This document shows positions 24,606 through 33,954 of a stretch of DNA of 64,000 nt, one piece after another. How positions within the stretch are numbered: position 1 is the first letter of the stretch; every line of letters begins with the position of its first letter. The notes beneath the pieces are model-generated. The model saw only the letters and a list, made by a program, of their open reading frames with translations. It ran no database searches and was not told the origin of the DNA. The position numbers were made by a program, and so were the translations under genes. The stretch is taken from NCBI GenBank assembly GCA_030407085.1, contig CM059584.1:144078001-144142000 (forward strand), written 5' to 3'. Source of the DNA: Trichopria drosophilae. Its lineage: Eukaryota > Arthropoda > Insecta > Hymenoptera > Diapriidae.

Positions 24606-27600
24606 TTAACGAGTCTTTGTGTTTTGAAACCGGTCGGGAAATCGTACTATCCTTCCGGAGCGAGTTGTTGTGAGTACGGGTTGTTGGTTGTTCTGCGGCG
24701 TTGTATCCAGGTGATGTTCTTCCGGTGCCATGATATAAGCTGGTTTTAACCGGTCGATCGAGACTGTGTAGTCTTTTCCTCTGCGTTTTATTATGAAGTA
24801 TTTGTCGGTTTTCTTGATAACTTCATAAGGTCCGTCGTATGGTCTTTGTAGAGGTCCGCTCACTGCGTCATTCCTTACAAAAACATGGGACGAAACATCA
24901 AGTTGTTTGCAGATGAAAGTGCTTGGTTGTCCGTGTCTCGTTCCTGGGGTAGCTCGTAGTTGGTGCATTTTCCGTTTCAAACGCGTGCAAAAATCTTCCG
25001 TAATTAACTCCTTGCTGACACGGTCGTTGAAATAGTCTGCCGGAAGTTTGAGAGGTTGTCCATAAACGAGCTCTGCCGTTGATGCGTGCAGATCTTCCTT
25101 CCAAGCTGCTCTGATACCGAGTAGAACGACTGGAAGTATTTCTGTCCAGTTGTCTATTGCGTGGCATTTGATGGCGGCTTTCAATTGACGATGGAAACGT
25201 TCGACCATACCGTTGGCTGCTGGATGATAACTCGTAGTTCGGTAGCGTTTGATGCCCATCATTTTGTTGAAAGCAGAGAATAAATCGGCTTCGAATTGCC
25301 GTCCTTGATCTGTAGTGATGCGCATAGGTACGCCGAATCTCGCGATCCAGTTACTGAAGAACGCTCTAGCAACCGTGTCTGCCGTGATGTTAGAAATAGG
25401 GATTGCTTCGGGCCAGCGTGTGAAACGATCAACACATGTTAAACAGTAGCGAAAGCCGTGCGATTCAGGTAGTGGTCCGACGAGGTCAAGATGGATGTGC
25501 TCAAACCTGCCTTGTGGAGTCTGGAAATCGGCTACTGGTGCGCGCATGTGTCTGTTGATCTTGGATCGCTGACATGCTGTACAACTGCGAACCCATGCTG
25601 TGATGTCCTTCCGCATTCCTGGCCATACGAAACGTTCCGATATTAACTTCTCGGTCGCTTTCCTTCCAGGGTGTGATAGGCAATGTAGCGATTGGAAAAC
25701 TTGTTTCCTTAGGTCTTCCGTGACGAAAGGTCGAGTACGAGTCGTGGAGACATCACAACTCAACTTGAAGTCTGTTCCTGGGATCTGAGTGTCTAGTAGT
25801 TGTAGACTGGAAGATGTCTGTTGGGAAAGCATAGCCAGCTCTTGGTCGTCTTTCTGTGCCTGCGCCAGTTGTTCGACGGAAACAGCTTCTCTGATCTCGG
25901 AAATTCTGGATAGCGCGTCGGCCACGACGTTGTCTTTTCCAGGTATATGTCGGATGTCCGTTGTGAATTGTCCAATAAAATCAAGATGACGGTATTGTCG
26001 TGGAGACATTTTATCCATATTTTTCTGGAATACATAAATTAACGGTTTATGGTCCGTAAAAATTGTGAATGGTCGGCCTTCGACGAATTGACGGAAATAC
26101 TTGACAGCTTCGTAAATTGCCAGTAGTTCGCGGTCGTATGCACTATACTTATTTTGAGCCGGTGACATTTTCCTGGAGAAGAATGCTAAAGGTTGCCATA
26201 TTCTGTCAATCAACTGTTGTAGCGATGCACCTGTGGCGAAATCCGAAGCGTCTACGAAGATGGCTAATGGCGCCGTGGTACTAGGATAAGCGAGTAGTGT
26301 AGCTGACGCTAAAGCCTGCTTACAATTTTCGAAAGCTTCCTGTCCTGCTTGTGTCCATGGGATAGATTTCTGACCTTTAGTGTTGGGTCCTTGTAGAGCT
26401 TCGTTAAGTGGTGCCTGTATTCGTGCGGCGTGTGGAACTGAGCGTCGATAAAAGTTGAACATTCCGAGGAAACGTCTTAGTCCTTTGTATGTTTTGGGTA
26501 AAGGGAAGTTGTTGATTGCTTCCACTTTACTTTGCAGCGGTTTGATTCCGTCCTTCGTGATGGTGTATCCTAGATAGGTTACTTCGTGGTGTCCAAGTAT
26601 GCACTTGGCTGGATTAAGGATTAATCCAACTTCCGCTAACCTTTTGAAGATTGTCCGAAGGTGTTCTTTATGCTGTTCAGAAGTTTCGGATGCGATGAGG
26701 ATGTCATCGAGGTAGACAAAACAAAAATCGAGGCCCCTCAAAACTTCATCGATGAAACGCTGAAAAGATTGCGCCGCATTTTTAAGTCCGAATGGCATTC
26801 GTGTGCACTCATAGAGGCCAAACGGTGTGATGATGGCTGTTTTTGGAATGTCTTCTTCTGCAACAGGTATCTGGTAGTATGCCCGCATCAAATCCAGCGT
26901 AGAAAAAATTGTTTTCTTGTATAATGCATATGAGAAGTCCTGCAAATGTGGCACTGGATATCGGTCGGGAACGGTTCTGTCATTCAAGCGACGATAGTCT
27001 CCGCAAGGGCGCCACGATCCGTCTTTCTTTTTGACGAGATGTAAAGGTGACGACCATGGGCTGTTAGAGGGACGTATTATGCCTGTTTGCAGCAATATTT
27101 GAAATTCGTCCCGTGCGTCCTTGTATTTGTCCGCCGAGAGTTGTCGGGCCTTGTTTGCCAAAGGTGGGCCTGGCGTTGTCGGGATGTGATGTCGTGTACG
27201 ATGATAAACATCTTTTGTAAAGCCTGCCGGTTTGGTGATCTCGGGAAATTCGTTCAAAATCTCCTGGTAAATTGAAGAATTCGAGATGGTCTTGACTTCC
27301 TCGCGTATTCCATGGGCGAAGAAACCTTGTGTGGAAACTTTTGTTGTTCCGTCTATTAGTTTCCCACTTAACGTGTTGATTGCGATGTTGAAGTGTGAAA
27401 GGAAGTCCATACCCAGGATTGGCTGTGTTACATCCGCGATTATGAAGTTCCAAATGAAGTCTCGCCGTAATCCTAGATTTAACTTCATTCGGTGCAACCC
27501 GTATGTAGCTATCCGTGTATCGTTGGCAGCGGCGAGCTCATATTTTTCTTTGTTTATCTTGCCGAACTTGCTTCGTGGTAGAATTGATAGCTGCGCTCCT

Positions 27601-27782
27601 GTATCGACTAAGAATTTCCATTTGGATGATTTATCCATAATATATAGACGGCGTCCTGTTCGAGGCAGTTCACTAGCCGCATTTATGTACTGCCTTGGCC
27701 GTTTCCCGATGATGGATGGCTGAAAGTACAAGGAAGCAAGCATCGTTGTGCCTGGGCTCCCCACCTTCGATGGTACCAGCAA
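24606..27782 (-). CDS. pol: Pol polyprotein (PR-RT-RNase H-IN) of the gypsy element
   Basis: An open frame of 1,058 codons in the -1 frame relative to gag. The start given is a TTG; the frame is open from just after a TGA near 27797, and real synthesis is probably as a Gag-Pol fusion by frameshifting. Domains in order, with residue numbers from the given start: aspartic protease with DTGA at 60-63; reverse transcriptase with catalytic Asp297 and the YLDD box (Asp359, Asp360); RNase H with Asp511, Glu552, Asp577 and DALSR near 622; integrase with zinc ligands His700, His704, Cys734 and Cys737 and a D-D-x35-E triad at Asp766, Asp825 and Glu861; and a GPY/F-type module ([10 protein letters not shown]) near the C-terminus. 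No chromodomain was recognised. The TAA stop ends a few bases before the polypurine tract. There is no internal stop, and all key residues are present, so the enzyme looks competent. Confidence 0.97.
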   Translation of the reverse strand: MLVPSKVGSPGTTMLASLYFQPSIIGKRPRQYINAASELPRTGRRLYIMDKSSKWKFLVDTGAQLSILPRSKFGKINKEKYELAAANDTRIATYGLHRMKLNLGLRRDFIWNFIIADVTQPILGMDFLSHFNIAINTLSGKLIDGTTKVSTQGFFAHGIREEVKTISNSSIYQEILNEFPEITKPAGFTKDVYHRTRHHIPTTPGPPLANKARQLSADKYKDARDEFQILLQTGIIRPSNSPWSSPLHLVKKKDGSWRPCGDYRRLNDRTVPDRYPVPHLQDFSYALYKKTIFSTLDLMRAYYQIPVAEEDIPKTAIITPFGLYECTRMPFGLKNAAQSFQRFIDEVLRGLDFCFVYLDDILIASETSEQHKEHLRTIFKRLAEVGLILNPAKCILGHHEVTYLGYTITKDGIKPLQSKVEAINNFPLPKTYKGLRRFLGMFNFYRRSVPHAARIQAPLNEALQGPNTKGQKSIPWTQAGQEAFENCKQALASATLLAYPSTTAPLAIFVDASDFATGASLQQLIDRIWQPLAFFSRKMSPAQNKYSAYDRELLAIYEAVKYFRQFVEGRPFTIFTDHKPLIYVFQKNMDKMSPRQYRHLDFIGQFTTDIRHIPGKDNVVADALSRISEIREAVSVEQLAQAQKDDQELAMLSQQTSSSLQLLDTQIPGTDFKLSCDVSTTRTRPFVTEDLRKQVFQSLHCLSHPGRKATEKLISERFVWPGMRKDITAWVRSCTACQRSKINRHMRAPVADFQTPQGRFEHIHLDLVGPLPESHGFRYCLTCVDRFTRWPEAIPISNITADTVARAFFSNWIARFGVPMRITTDQGRQFEADLFSAFNKMMGIKRYRTTSYHPAANGMVERFHRQLKAAIKCHAIDNWTEILPVVLLGIRAAWKEDLHASTAELVYGQPLKLPADYFNDRVSKELITEDFCTRLKRKMHQLRATPGTRHGQPSTFICKQLDVSSHVFVRNDAVSGPLQRPYDGPYEVIKKTDKYFIIKRRGKDYTVSIDRLKPAYIMAPEEHHLDTTPQNNQQPVLTTTRSGRIVRFPDRFQNTKTR

Positions 27783-28567
27783 ACTCCTGAAGAATCATCA
27801 TGCCTACTTCGCGATTTCGAACGTGACTTTGATCGTCGCCACCGATTTTCGCCTTTCGATTTTGATCTGCCTCTGTGCGACTGCTCCGTAGATTCTCGGT
27901 CAGCTAGTCTCCTTTCCAAGGTTGCAATTGTAGTCCGCAATTCTGCTATCTCGGCAGTATATGTGGTTGATACTTGCGCAATTGAAGGTGGAGTAGATAT
28001 CTCACTGATATGGTCTGCCAGTACTGCTGCGTCGGTCAAAGGAAGTTGTGCCTGGGCAAGGATGACTGGTTGGATGGTGATGGGTAGCCTGCTGATCCAT
28101 AGCGTTCGTAGTGCCGCGTCATCTATGTGTTTTTCAGCCAGTAGTCTCAATTTCCTGAGGAAGGCTGAAGGAGTTTTGGAACCTAATTCTTCTCTCTCAA
28201 TTAGTTGCCTAATTTTAGTTTCTTGCGACACGGATAATCTCCTAATGAGCTCAGTTTTTAGTTGAGTGTACTTCTCGTCGGAGGGGGGCTGAGTTATGAT
28301 GTCTGCCACTTCCGACGAGGCCTGCCTGTCCAAGTGTGAGACTGCATGGTAGTACTTCGTAGTTTCATTAACAATCCCTGCTAATGAAAACTGGGCTTCG
28401 AGGTGAGAGAACCAGAGTTCAGGAGAGTCGGTCCAAAATGGAGGGACTTTGACTGCAACTGCATTTACCAATGACTGCGACTGTTGTCCGGGAAGCACTT
28501 GCGATAAGGCGCCATGTAGGTCTTCTAGTGACACGTTTTCGTACCGCTTTTCTGAAGTATCTCCCAT
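27683..28567 (-). CDS. gag: Gag polyprotein of the gypsy element
   Basis: A 294-residue protein, the structural Gag expected to form the cytoplasmic particle that packages element RNA. The first two thirds resemble a retrotransposon capsid: a WFSHLEAQF segment near residue 52, followed by helical Leu/Arg-rich sequence. Next come a short coiled-coil-like stretch and a strongly basic Arg/Ser/Lys linker (about residues 232-257). The C-terminal zinc motif is C-x2-H-x9-C-x3-C, starting CWYH, in place of the usual CCHC knuckle; CHCC is described for CsRn1-type elements. The ATG at 28567 is the first in-frame start after the primer site. The end overlaps the open pol frame, and a slippery heptamer lies 18 bases before the TAA stop codon. 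Confidence 0.93.
   Translation of the reverse strand: MGDTSEKRYENVSLEDLHGALSQVLPGQQSQSLVNAVAVKVPPFWTDSPELWFSHLEAQFSLAGIVNETTKYYHAVSHLDRQASSEVADIITQPPSDEKYTQLKTELIRRLSVSQETKIRQLIEREELGSKTPSAFLRKLRLLAEKHIDDAALRTLWISRLPITIQPVILAQAQLPLTDAAVLADHISEISTPPSIAQVSTTYTAEIAELRTTIATLERRLADRESTEQSHRGRSKSKGENRWRRSKSRSKSRSRHDDSSGVCWYHRRWGAQAQRCLLPCTFSHPSSGNGQGST
27701..27707 (-). promoter_or_regulatory. Probable -1 frameshift site GGGAAAC
   Basis: Minus-strand G GGA AAC is phased X XXY YYZ in the gag frame and lies inside the gag/pol overlap (about 27797-27683). A -1 slip here moves ribosomes into the pol frame without meeting a stop. X=G, Y=A, Z=C is a recognised slippery class in retroviruses and retroelements. 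I did not establish a downstream pseudoknot or stem. Confidence 0.72.
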
Positions 28568-28665
28568 GTTTTAAAACTGTCCGGGACTAGATGAAAATTG
28601 CCTTTGCTGCTCCGTTGAGTTTGCCTTTTTGCGTGGGCTCCTCGTTGTGTTGCTTTCGTGTTCTA

Positions 28666-28677
28666 TCGGGGTCACCA
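28666..28677 (-). other. Primer-binding site, tRNA-Trp type
   Basis: Minus-strand TGGTGACCCCGA begins one base after the 5' LTR. It is complementary to the CCA-bearing 3' end of eukaryotic tRNA-Trp (…CGGGGTCA-CCA) over about 12 bases. Priming by tRNA-Trp is reported for CsRn1/Kabuki-like elements. The match was made from general knowledge of the tRNA-Trp 3' end, not by searching this species' tRNAs. Confidence 0.85.
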
Positions 28678-28678
28678 C

Positions 28679-29438
28679 TTTAGTGTTTCAGGTTTTCTGT
28701 AAATAATTGTCGATTTACATGAAAAGAATAACAATCATTTATTTACTTAATTTTACACTAATTAATTGTCGCTACAATTTTCGCGATACATAATGGAGGG
28801 CTTTGTCTTAGTAAACTTCACGGCCGGCGTATCGAAAAGTCTGCGTCGTATTTCCTGCAGGCGAGCTTCCTTGCGTGCGCGACGTACCACTGGTGGAGTT
28901 CCAGGAGGCGTATGCGGTGAGATGGAGGAGACGCCAGTAGTATTCGGGTTTTCGGGCGGAAGTGCTCGATGAATTAAAGCCGGATCTGGTAGTGGATGTT
29001 CAACTCCGGACGGACCGAAAAGCTGACGTTCGCCAAATTTTGAAGGTCGGATAGATGCGCAGACTCGGAGTCGAGGCCAAAATGTGAAAACTGCTTTCGG
29101 TTGCGCTGCCACTGTGTAGATCACCGGGGCCGGAGTCTTCGTTGCTTCCGCCTGGTGGATCGGTGGTTGCATGTGCTAAGCTGAAGGAAGGAGAAATCAG
29201 AAAAAAATATCGCCGGAGAGTTCTCTCCCTATTGTTCCCTTGTAGGAAAGCGATCGGTAGTCGATGATCGAATCGTCTCCAAGGAATTTCTTATCAGGTG
29301 CGGTAGGACGTGCTTCACTCTTGGGTACGTGCCCCTGTAACTTTGAATACCGCAACCCGTTGGTTCCGCTGGCTCGCATGTCGAGCGGTTATCATCCTGT
29401 AGGGGCCGATGTTCGATGCCTATTTAGGGGCCACTACA
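28679..29438 (-). repeat. 5' LTR of the gypsy element
   Basis: This 760-bp repeat starts TGTAGTGG (at 29438) and ends ACACTAAA (at 28679) in element orientation. I extend it to CTAAA rather than stopping at TGAAACA because both copies share those bases, the primer site then begins one base later, and the target duplication becomes a clean AGCT. If it stopped at TG...CA, the flanks would share a 9-bp repeat instead. An AATAAA polyadenylation hexamer lies on the minus strand at 28738-28743. I could not fix a transcription start. Confidence 0.95.
28762..29172 (-). CDS. 136-codon ORF inside the 5' LTR, unknown function
   Basis: An intact ATG-to-stop frame in the element's sense direction, encoding 136 residues and lying wholly inside the LTR. 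The protein is Pro-rich in the middle (HTPPGTPP near residue 87), then basic and probably helical (Arg/Lys/Glu-rich, about residues 94-112). I see no signal peptide or membrane segment and recognise no family. It differs from the 3' LTR copy by a single Leu/Phe change. A pyrimidine-rich tract ending in CAG lies 8 bases before the ATG and resembles a splice acceptor. It could be a chance frame in GC-rich LTR sequence. Confidence 0.4.
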   Translation of the reverse strand: MQPPIHQAEATKTPAPVIYTVAAQPKAVFTFWPRLRVCASIRPSKFGERQLFGPSGVEHPLPDPALIHRALPPENPNTTGVSSISPHTPPGTPPVVRRARKEARLQEIRRRLFDTPAVKFTKTKPSIMYRENCSDN

Positions 29439-29489
29439 AGCTTTTAGCTCTCATTATACTCTAACCAAATTTATCAGTTTCGGAAGTTT

Positions 29490-32400
29490 CTTCACAGATT
29501 TATACTCGGTTCAGTAAAACCCTGACAAATCTCTGAAAACATTGACAGTTAAATGAGAACTCTTGTGTAATTTAAAATAGAAATTTTACTGCACTATACA
29601 AACAAATGTCTTGAAATAAGATCTATCATTTTAGAGATTAATTATAAGATTTGTTAATAAATTATAACAACGTCATAACAATAAATAATTCATTTTTCAA
29701 TAACTAATTACAAATTTAATTTCAAAATGAAAGTTTGATTACGAATTTAGACTTGAGCTTGCAAAATTCGACATTCACCGTGATTTATCTCGCTTTTGGC
29801 ATTATCCGAAAACTAACAACCAAGACGTGGCGAGAATAGCAGAGCTCCATTTTTGCCACGTTTCTACTTTTGCTCTCATTTTGTTTGCATATTTTATATC
29901 GAGAACATTTCCAACCTTTCGTTCATAATATACGAGCATTCACATACCCACAATTAAATTTTTTGGAAGAAAACGACTATTCCATGTGTTATTAAAATAA
30001 TGAATAATAATCATAACTTTCAATAGCATTCCCGCATTATTAGTTATTTTCAGGAGGAATAACATCCTGAAATAATGGATTCGAAACATTTATGAGTTAA
30101 AATTTTATTATTATTGATATTGCCAAGAGAGAAAGGGTCATATTTTATAAACGCAAAATAATTAAAGGATTTCATCTCAATTTGGGTTTACTCTGTGAAA
30201 AAAATTGTTTACTGCATTCAGAAGTTCATTACTATTGGATTAAAATTTTGTTTATTAGGGTTAATAGGGCATAAATATAATACAAACTCTTATTAGTCCA
30301 GAGTACGTAGAGGGTCTCCCTATATATTATTACATCCTCTTGGCAACATCCTCTGGAGCTACTCGGAACGGAAAAAACTCTAACTTTATCTATGTGAGGA
30401 AGTTATAATAGGATGATTAAAGTGTTAATTCCTGAATAAATATCACTAGAGATATTTAGAATGCAAAATTGAAATGTATCTTTATTTTTTCATGAGTTAT
30501 CTCTTGAAAATAATTCAGGCAGTATAATATTAAAACAGTTTTTGCCTATAATTATCTTTCATTCTCATACTCGCCACTTAAATCCGAGTTGAATTTGTTT
30601 TTTTTTCAATTTACTTTTTTCAATTTTTTATACGTCGAAATGTAGCCGTCTGTTAATGTAAGTTATGTAAGTAAATTTATAACTACCGAAAAATTAGTAT
30701 GCGTAAACGTAAACCTAGGTTATTTTGTGGATATTTTCAAATCAGTTACGTCAATTGCAAACATTAGTAAGTTAGCCCTTCTGGCTACTTTTTCTCCCTA
30801 GAGCAAATATTTTCCCAGTTATGGGAAATAAAATGGAGACATTTCACAAGCTCCAAGAATACTCGGAGCAGTCGCACTCGTTTTTTCCTTATGAAAGCTA
30901 CGAAATTTGCGCGAATATAATATTGTTCTTTTCGAATATATTTATAAATAATAATTACCGATGTGAAATCATAAAAATATTCTCCATCACACAGATTACA
31001 ACTAGTTCTAAAACTATCGACAGGTTGTGCGTGTTTGAAATATTTCGATTCTCTTAATGGCGTTCTAAGATAATCTGCAGATGAAGTGGTATTATACACT
31101 GAGAGATTTAAATTAAAAACTACTGAATCGATTTTGAAAAAATCGGCTTCTGTATTCTATTTCCGAAAATGCTCATGCAATTCCTAAGAACAGCATTAGT
31201 ATTTTTTATAATAACAGTGATTTTTAGCTTGTATGAAACCCCAATTTTGAAAAAAAAACGATTAAGTCTATTTTTATTGACAGTTTTAAGAGTAAATTCC
31301 TACTTCATCGGCTGACCACTTTACAACCTCACCAAAAATCGTCCACATTCGGCGGGAAGCTGTAGACGGTGGTGGGACCACTTTTCAGCCAAGGATACTA
31401 CAGAAAGTTTTCCACTTGCTACAATTTTTTTAAATAATGACGGAATTCAAAACAAAGAGTGAATTGGAATAAATATTACAATGTTTTGCCAATAAAGCAT
31501 AATTTCAAATGATAAAAATAATCGTTTGCATAACGTAATTGCGACTTAAGTACGGTATTAACTAAAACGGGTGTTACATTACTGGTGCACACGTTATGAC
31601 GTAAGTTAACCTGATTAAAATTAACACTATTAACTTTTAATATCTAAGTCGGAGTTAGGATAGGTTAGGTTAGGTAATGGTAATCTCTTCAGTAGTAATA
31701 ACAAAGTAGGCAATATCCAATACAATTCTTATAGAATTGATAAGAATATATGAGAATGAGCTTAAGTTAACTTAACAATCGATTGAAAAATGTAAATAAA
31801 TAAGTGATTCGAAGCTTCCTTCTTACAGTTCGGTCCAATGCTTTGTCAAACTCATTTTTATAAATACCAATTGTTATTAAACTAAAATCTAATTTCGATT
31901 TTAAACTCTTATGTTATTATCAATTTGGAATATGTAATGCTGTCAAGGCAATATACAGCATAAAAACAACGTAAACAACAAAATATTTACCAAATAAAAT
32001 AACCGCAACGTTCATTCGTAATGTGATTACGTGAAAAATATATTTTACAAATTCATTAAATAACAATGTTTGATACGTTTCTTATTACTTCCTATTCTCC
32101 ACTTCCTTGATTTTCTGCATTTTTTAAATTAATTTTTGCAATAATAAAACTGAAATTATTAAAATTTTCCAGTTCAGTTTGAGCTGAAGCTTTTATTCTT
32201 ATTCGAGTTATATCAAACTCTCAATTTTCATAAAAATCTAACTTACGTTTCCTTTTAAATTTTACGACATTATTGTAATGTACAGTAAAAAAAAGGTGAT
32301 TTTAATTTTGAAATGATAACAATAAATTTTAACTTGAGTTGCGTGTTTTGGTAAAATACAAGACGATACTCTCTAATGAAATTTAAAAATCCTCCCGCTA

Positions 32401-32697
32401 CCTATATTTTTGAAATCGACGATACAATTTTTAGACAAACTCACGTCTACAATTATGAACTTAGTCAATGTAAAGATAATTGTACCAATTAACCATGGCC
32501 TCAAATAATGATGCTAGAAGATTTCAATTAATAACAACTATTATTATGACAGATTGTGTTCGTCAATATTATTTATGACTAATGATCCACTGGTATATAT
32601 TTTAATTTCTATAAACAGCATCCACCAATTTGTTTGTATTTTCGTGATAAAAACTTAAAATTTCTTGTGCTCTACCGCACCAAGCTGTACCCTTACA
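29490..32697. other. AT-rich spacer
   Basis: Two mirror frames near 30785-31099 are not convincing. A short TTAGG-type run (TAGGTTAGGTTAGG, 31662-31675) matches the insect telomere motif but is too short for a telomere. Nothing else recognised. Confidence 0.5.
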
Positions 32698-33282
32698 TTA
32701 ACCCTCCTGCGCACGAGTTTTCCCCGGAAAAGCGCTTTGCAAACTCATAAGTTTTTCACGCAGTTGGATTTTCTTATAAATTGGTATATAGGGGTTTTTT
32801 GGGTCGTTGATTACGAATTTGGAGTCAGACTTCCAAAATCCAAAATGGCGGATCGTGTAAATCAGCCAAGAATTTGAAGTTTAGTCAGCCATATTAGATC
32901 CGCCATTTTCAATTTCGAAAATCTGATAACGGATTCGTAATCAGCGATCTCAAAAATCTCCGAGTAACAAGTTTGAGTCAATTAGATGAAAAGAAAAGTT
33001 CGTGGCAGAGAGAGTTAAAATTTAAAAAACTGATCATTTTTATTTGAAATTTGTCAATAAGTTATAGTATTATTTACTTATAAATATTTAACATTCAGGC
33101 TTGCAATTACTTATATCATAATCTGTAAACTTTAAACTTCAATTTGCAATTTTATTCGCATCTTAAAGTTACTTTGATCAAAAGTTATTAACAAAAACGT
33201 TAGGCCGAGTATACTCGTCCTCATGCATACGGGCACGTTTCGTTTGCACGAGTATACTCGGCTTTGTGCGCAGGAGGGTTAA
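32698..33282. mobile_element. TTAA-flanked piggyBac-type MITE
   Basis: TTAA at 32698-32701 and 33279-33282 flank a 577-bp sequence starting CCCTCCTGCGCACGAG and ending GTGCGCAGGAGGG, a TIR of at least 13 bp with further partial complementarity. Inside, the TGGCGG module occurs twice in opposite orientation (about 32795-32865 and 32895-32985). No coding sequence was recognised. Confidence 0.85.
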
Positions 33283-33954
33283 TACACTGAAAAAGATTAA
33301 ATAAATATTCGTTAATTAATTTGGGACTACTGGGTGAGCTAAGTAACATATTTATTAAGAATGGCATAATAACCTTGATCTTTAGATCTTGACCTTGACC
33401 TAACCAAGAACTACTTATAATTTTTTTATTTTTTCCTTGAATAAGAAATTTATTGTGGGAAAAAATTCTCTACTAAATTGAACGCGTAAAAAGCTTGTTG
33501 TTATCATCTGTTTGAAAAGCCAAGCAGGATGCTCAAGGGAGAAAGAAGCCCCGAGAAATGAGCTACGTGACTCGCTTTGGGACCACGCGACGTCCACTAA
33601 CAAGTAGCTTGAGCTTGAGCGTCGCTTTTTCACGGATCTCTCTTTGTTTTTTATCTTCAATATCTATGTTAATCCGACTATGATTTGTATCAAAGGATGC
33701 TATTGTTACGTAATAAATAATGCGTACTTCCTGAAATATTTTTTATTTAATTTTAAAGTGTTTTTTAGACATTAAACGATTAAAAAATAAATAAAAACAA
33801 ATGATGTATACAATTCCATATTTTGAGAAATTGTTTAATTTTGTGGGTATAAAAATAAGGATTATACGGAGGTCTGTCTAATGCCATGTGATAATTAAAT
33901 GTTTATAAATAAATAAACTTTTGAGAAGCAATAAATGGTATTATGAATGGAGAA

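Larger units (their letters stand above)
23828..29438 (-). mobile_element. Complete Ty3/gypsy LTR retrotransposon, CsRn1/Kabuki-like
   Basis: A 5,611-bp element read on the minus strand in the order 5' LTR, primer site, gag, pol, polypurine tract, 3' LTR. The two LTRs are both 760 bp and differ only at 24186/29037. AGCT flanks both sides (23824-23827 and 29439-29442) as a 4-bp target duplication. Both coding frames are uninterrupted. A C-H-C-C zinc motif in Gag together with a tRNA-Trp-complementary primer site is the combination reported for the CsRn1/Kabuki clade of Metaviridae; clade placement is inferred from these traits, not from a tree. No env frame lies between pol and the 3' LTR. The element is more GC-rich than its flanks, which fits a recent arrival. 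It sits inside an older inverted-repeat MITE. Confidence 0.96.
23551..29489. mobile_element. Inverted-repeat MITE split by the gypsy element
   Basis: The left arm (about 23551-23640, GGAACTTCCGAAACTGATAA onward) is the reverse complement, with few mismatches, of a right arm that runs 23786-23827 and resumes at 29443-29489. Removing the retrotransposon and one AGCT copy restores a continuous right arm of matching length, so the original element was about 324 bp with arms of about 90 bp and a central spacer of about 145 bp. I could not define its own target duplication or superfamily. It contains no coding sequence. Confidence 0.88.

Noticed and set aside
31655..31675. Telomeric repeat array
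   Set aside because: Only about three TTAGG units; short interstitial runs of this motif are common in insects and do not mark a telomere.
33376..33404. Tandem nuclear-receptor half-sites (TCAAGGTCAAGGTCA on the minus strand)
   Set aside because: The motif is present, but a single short match without a nearby gene is not enough to call a regulatory site.
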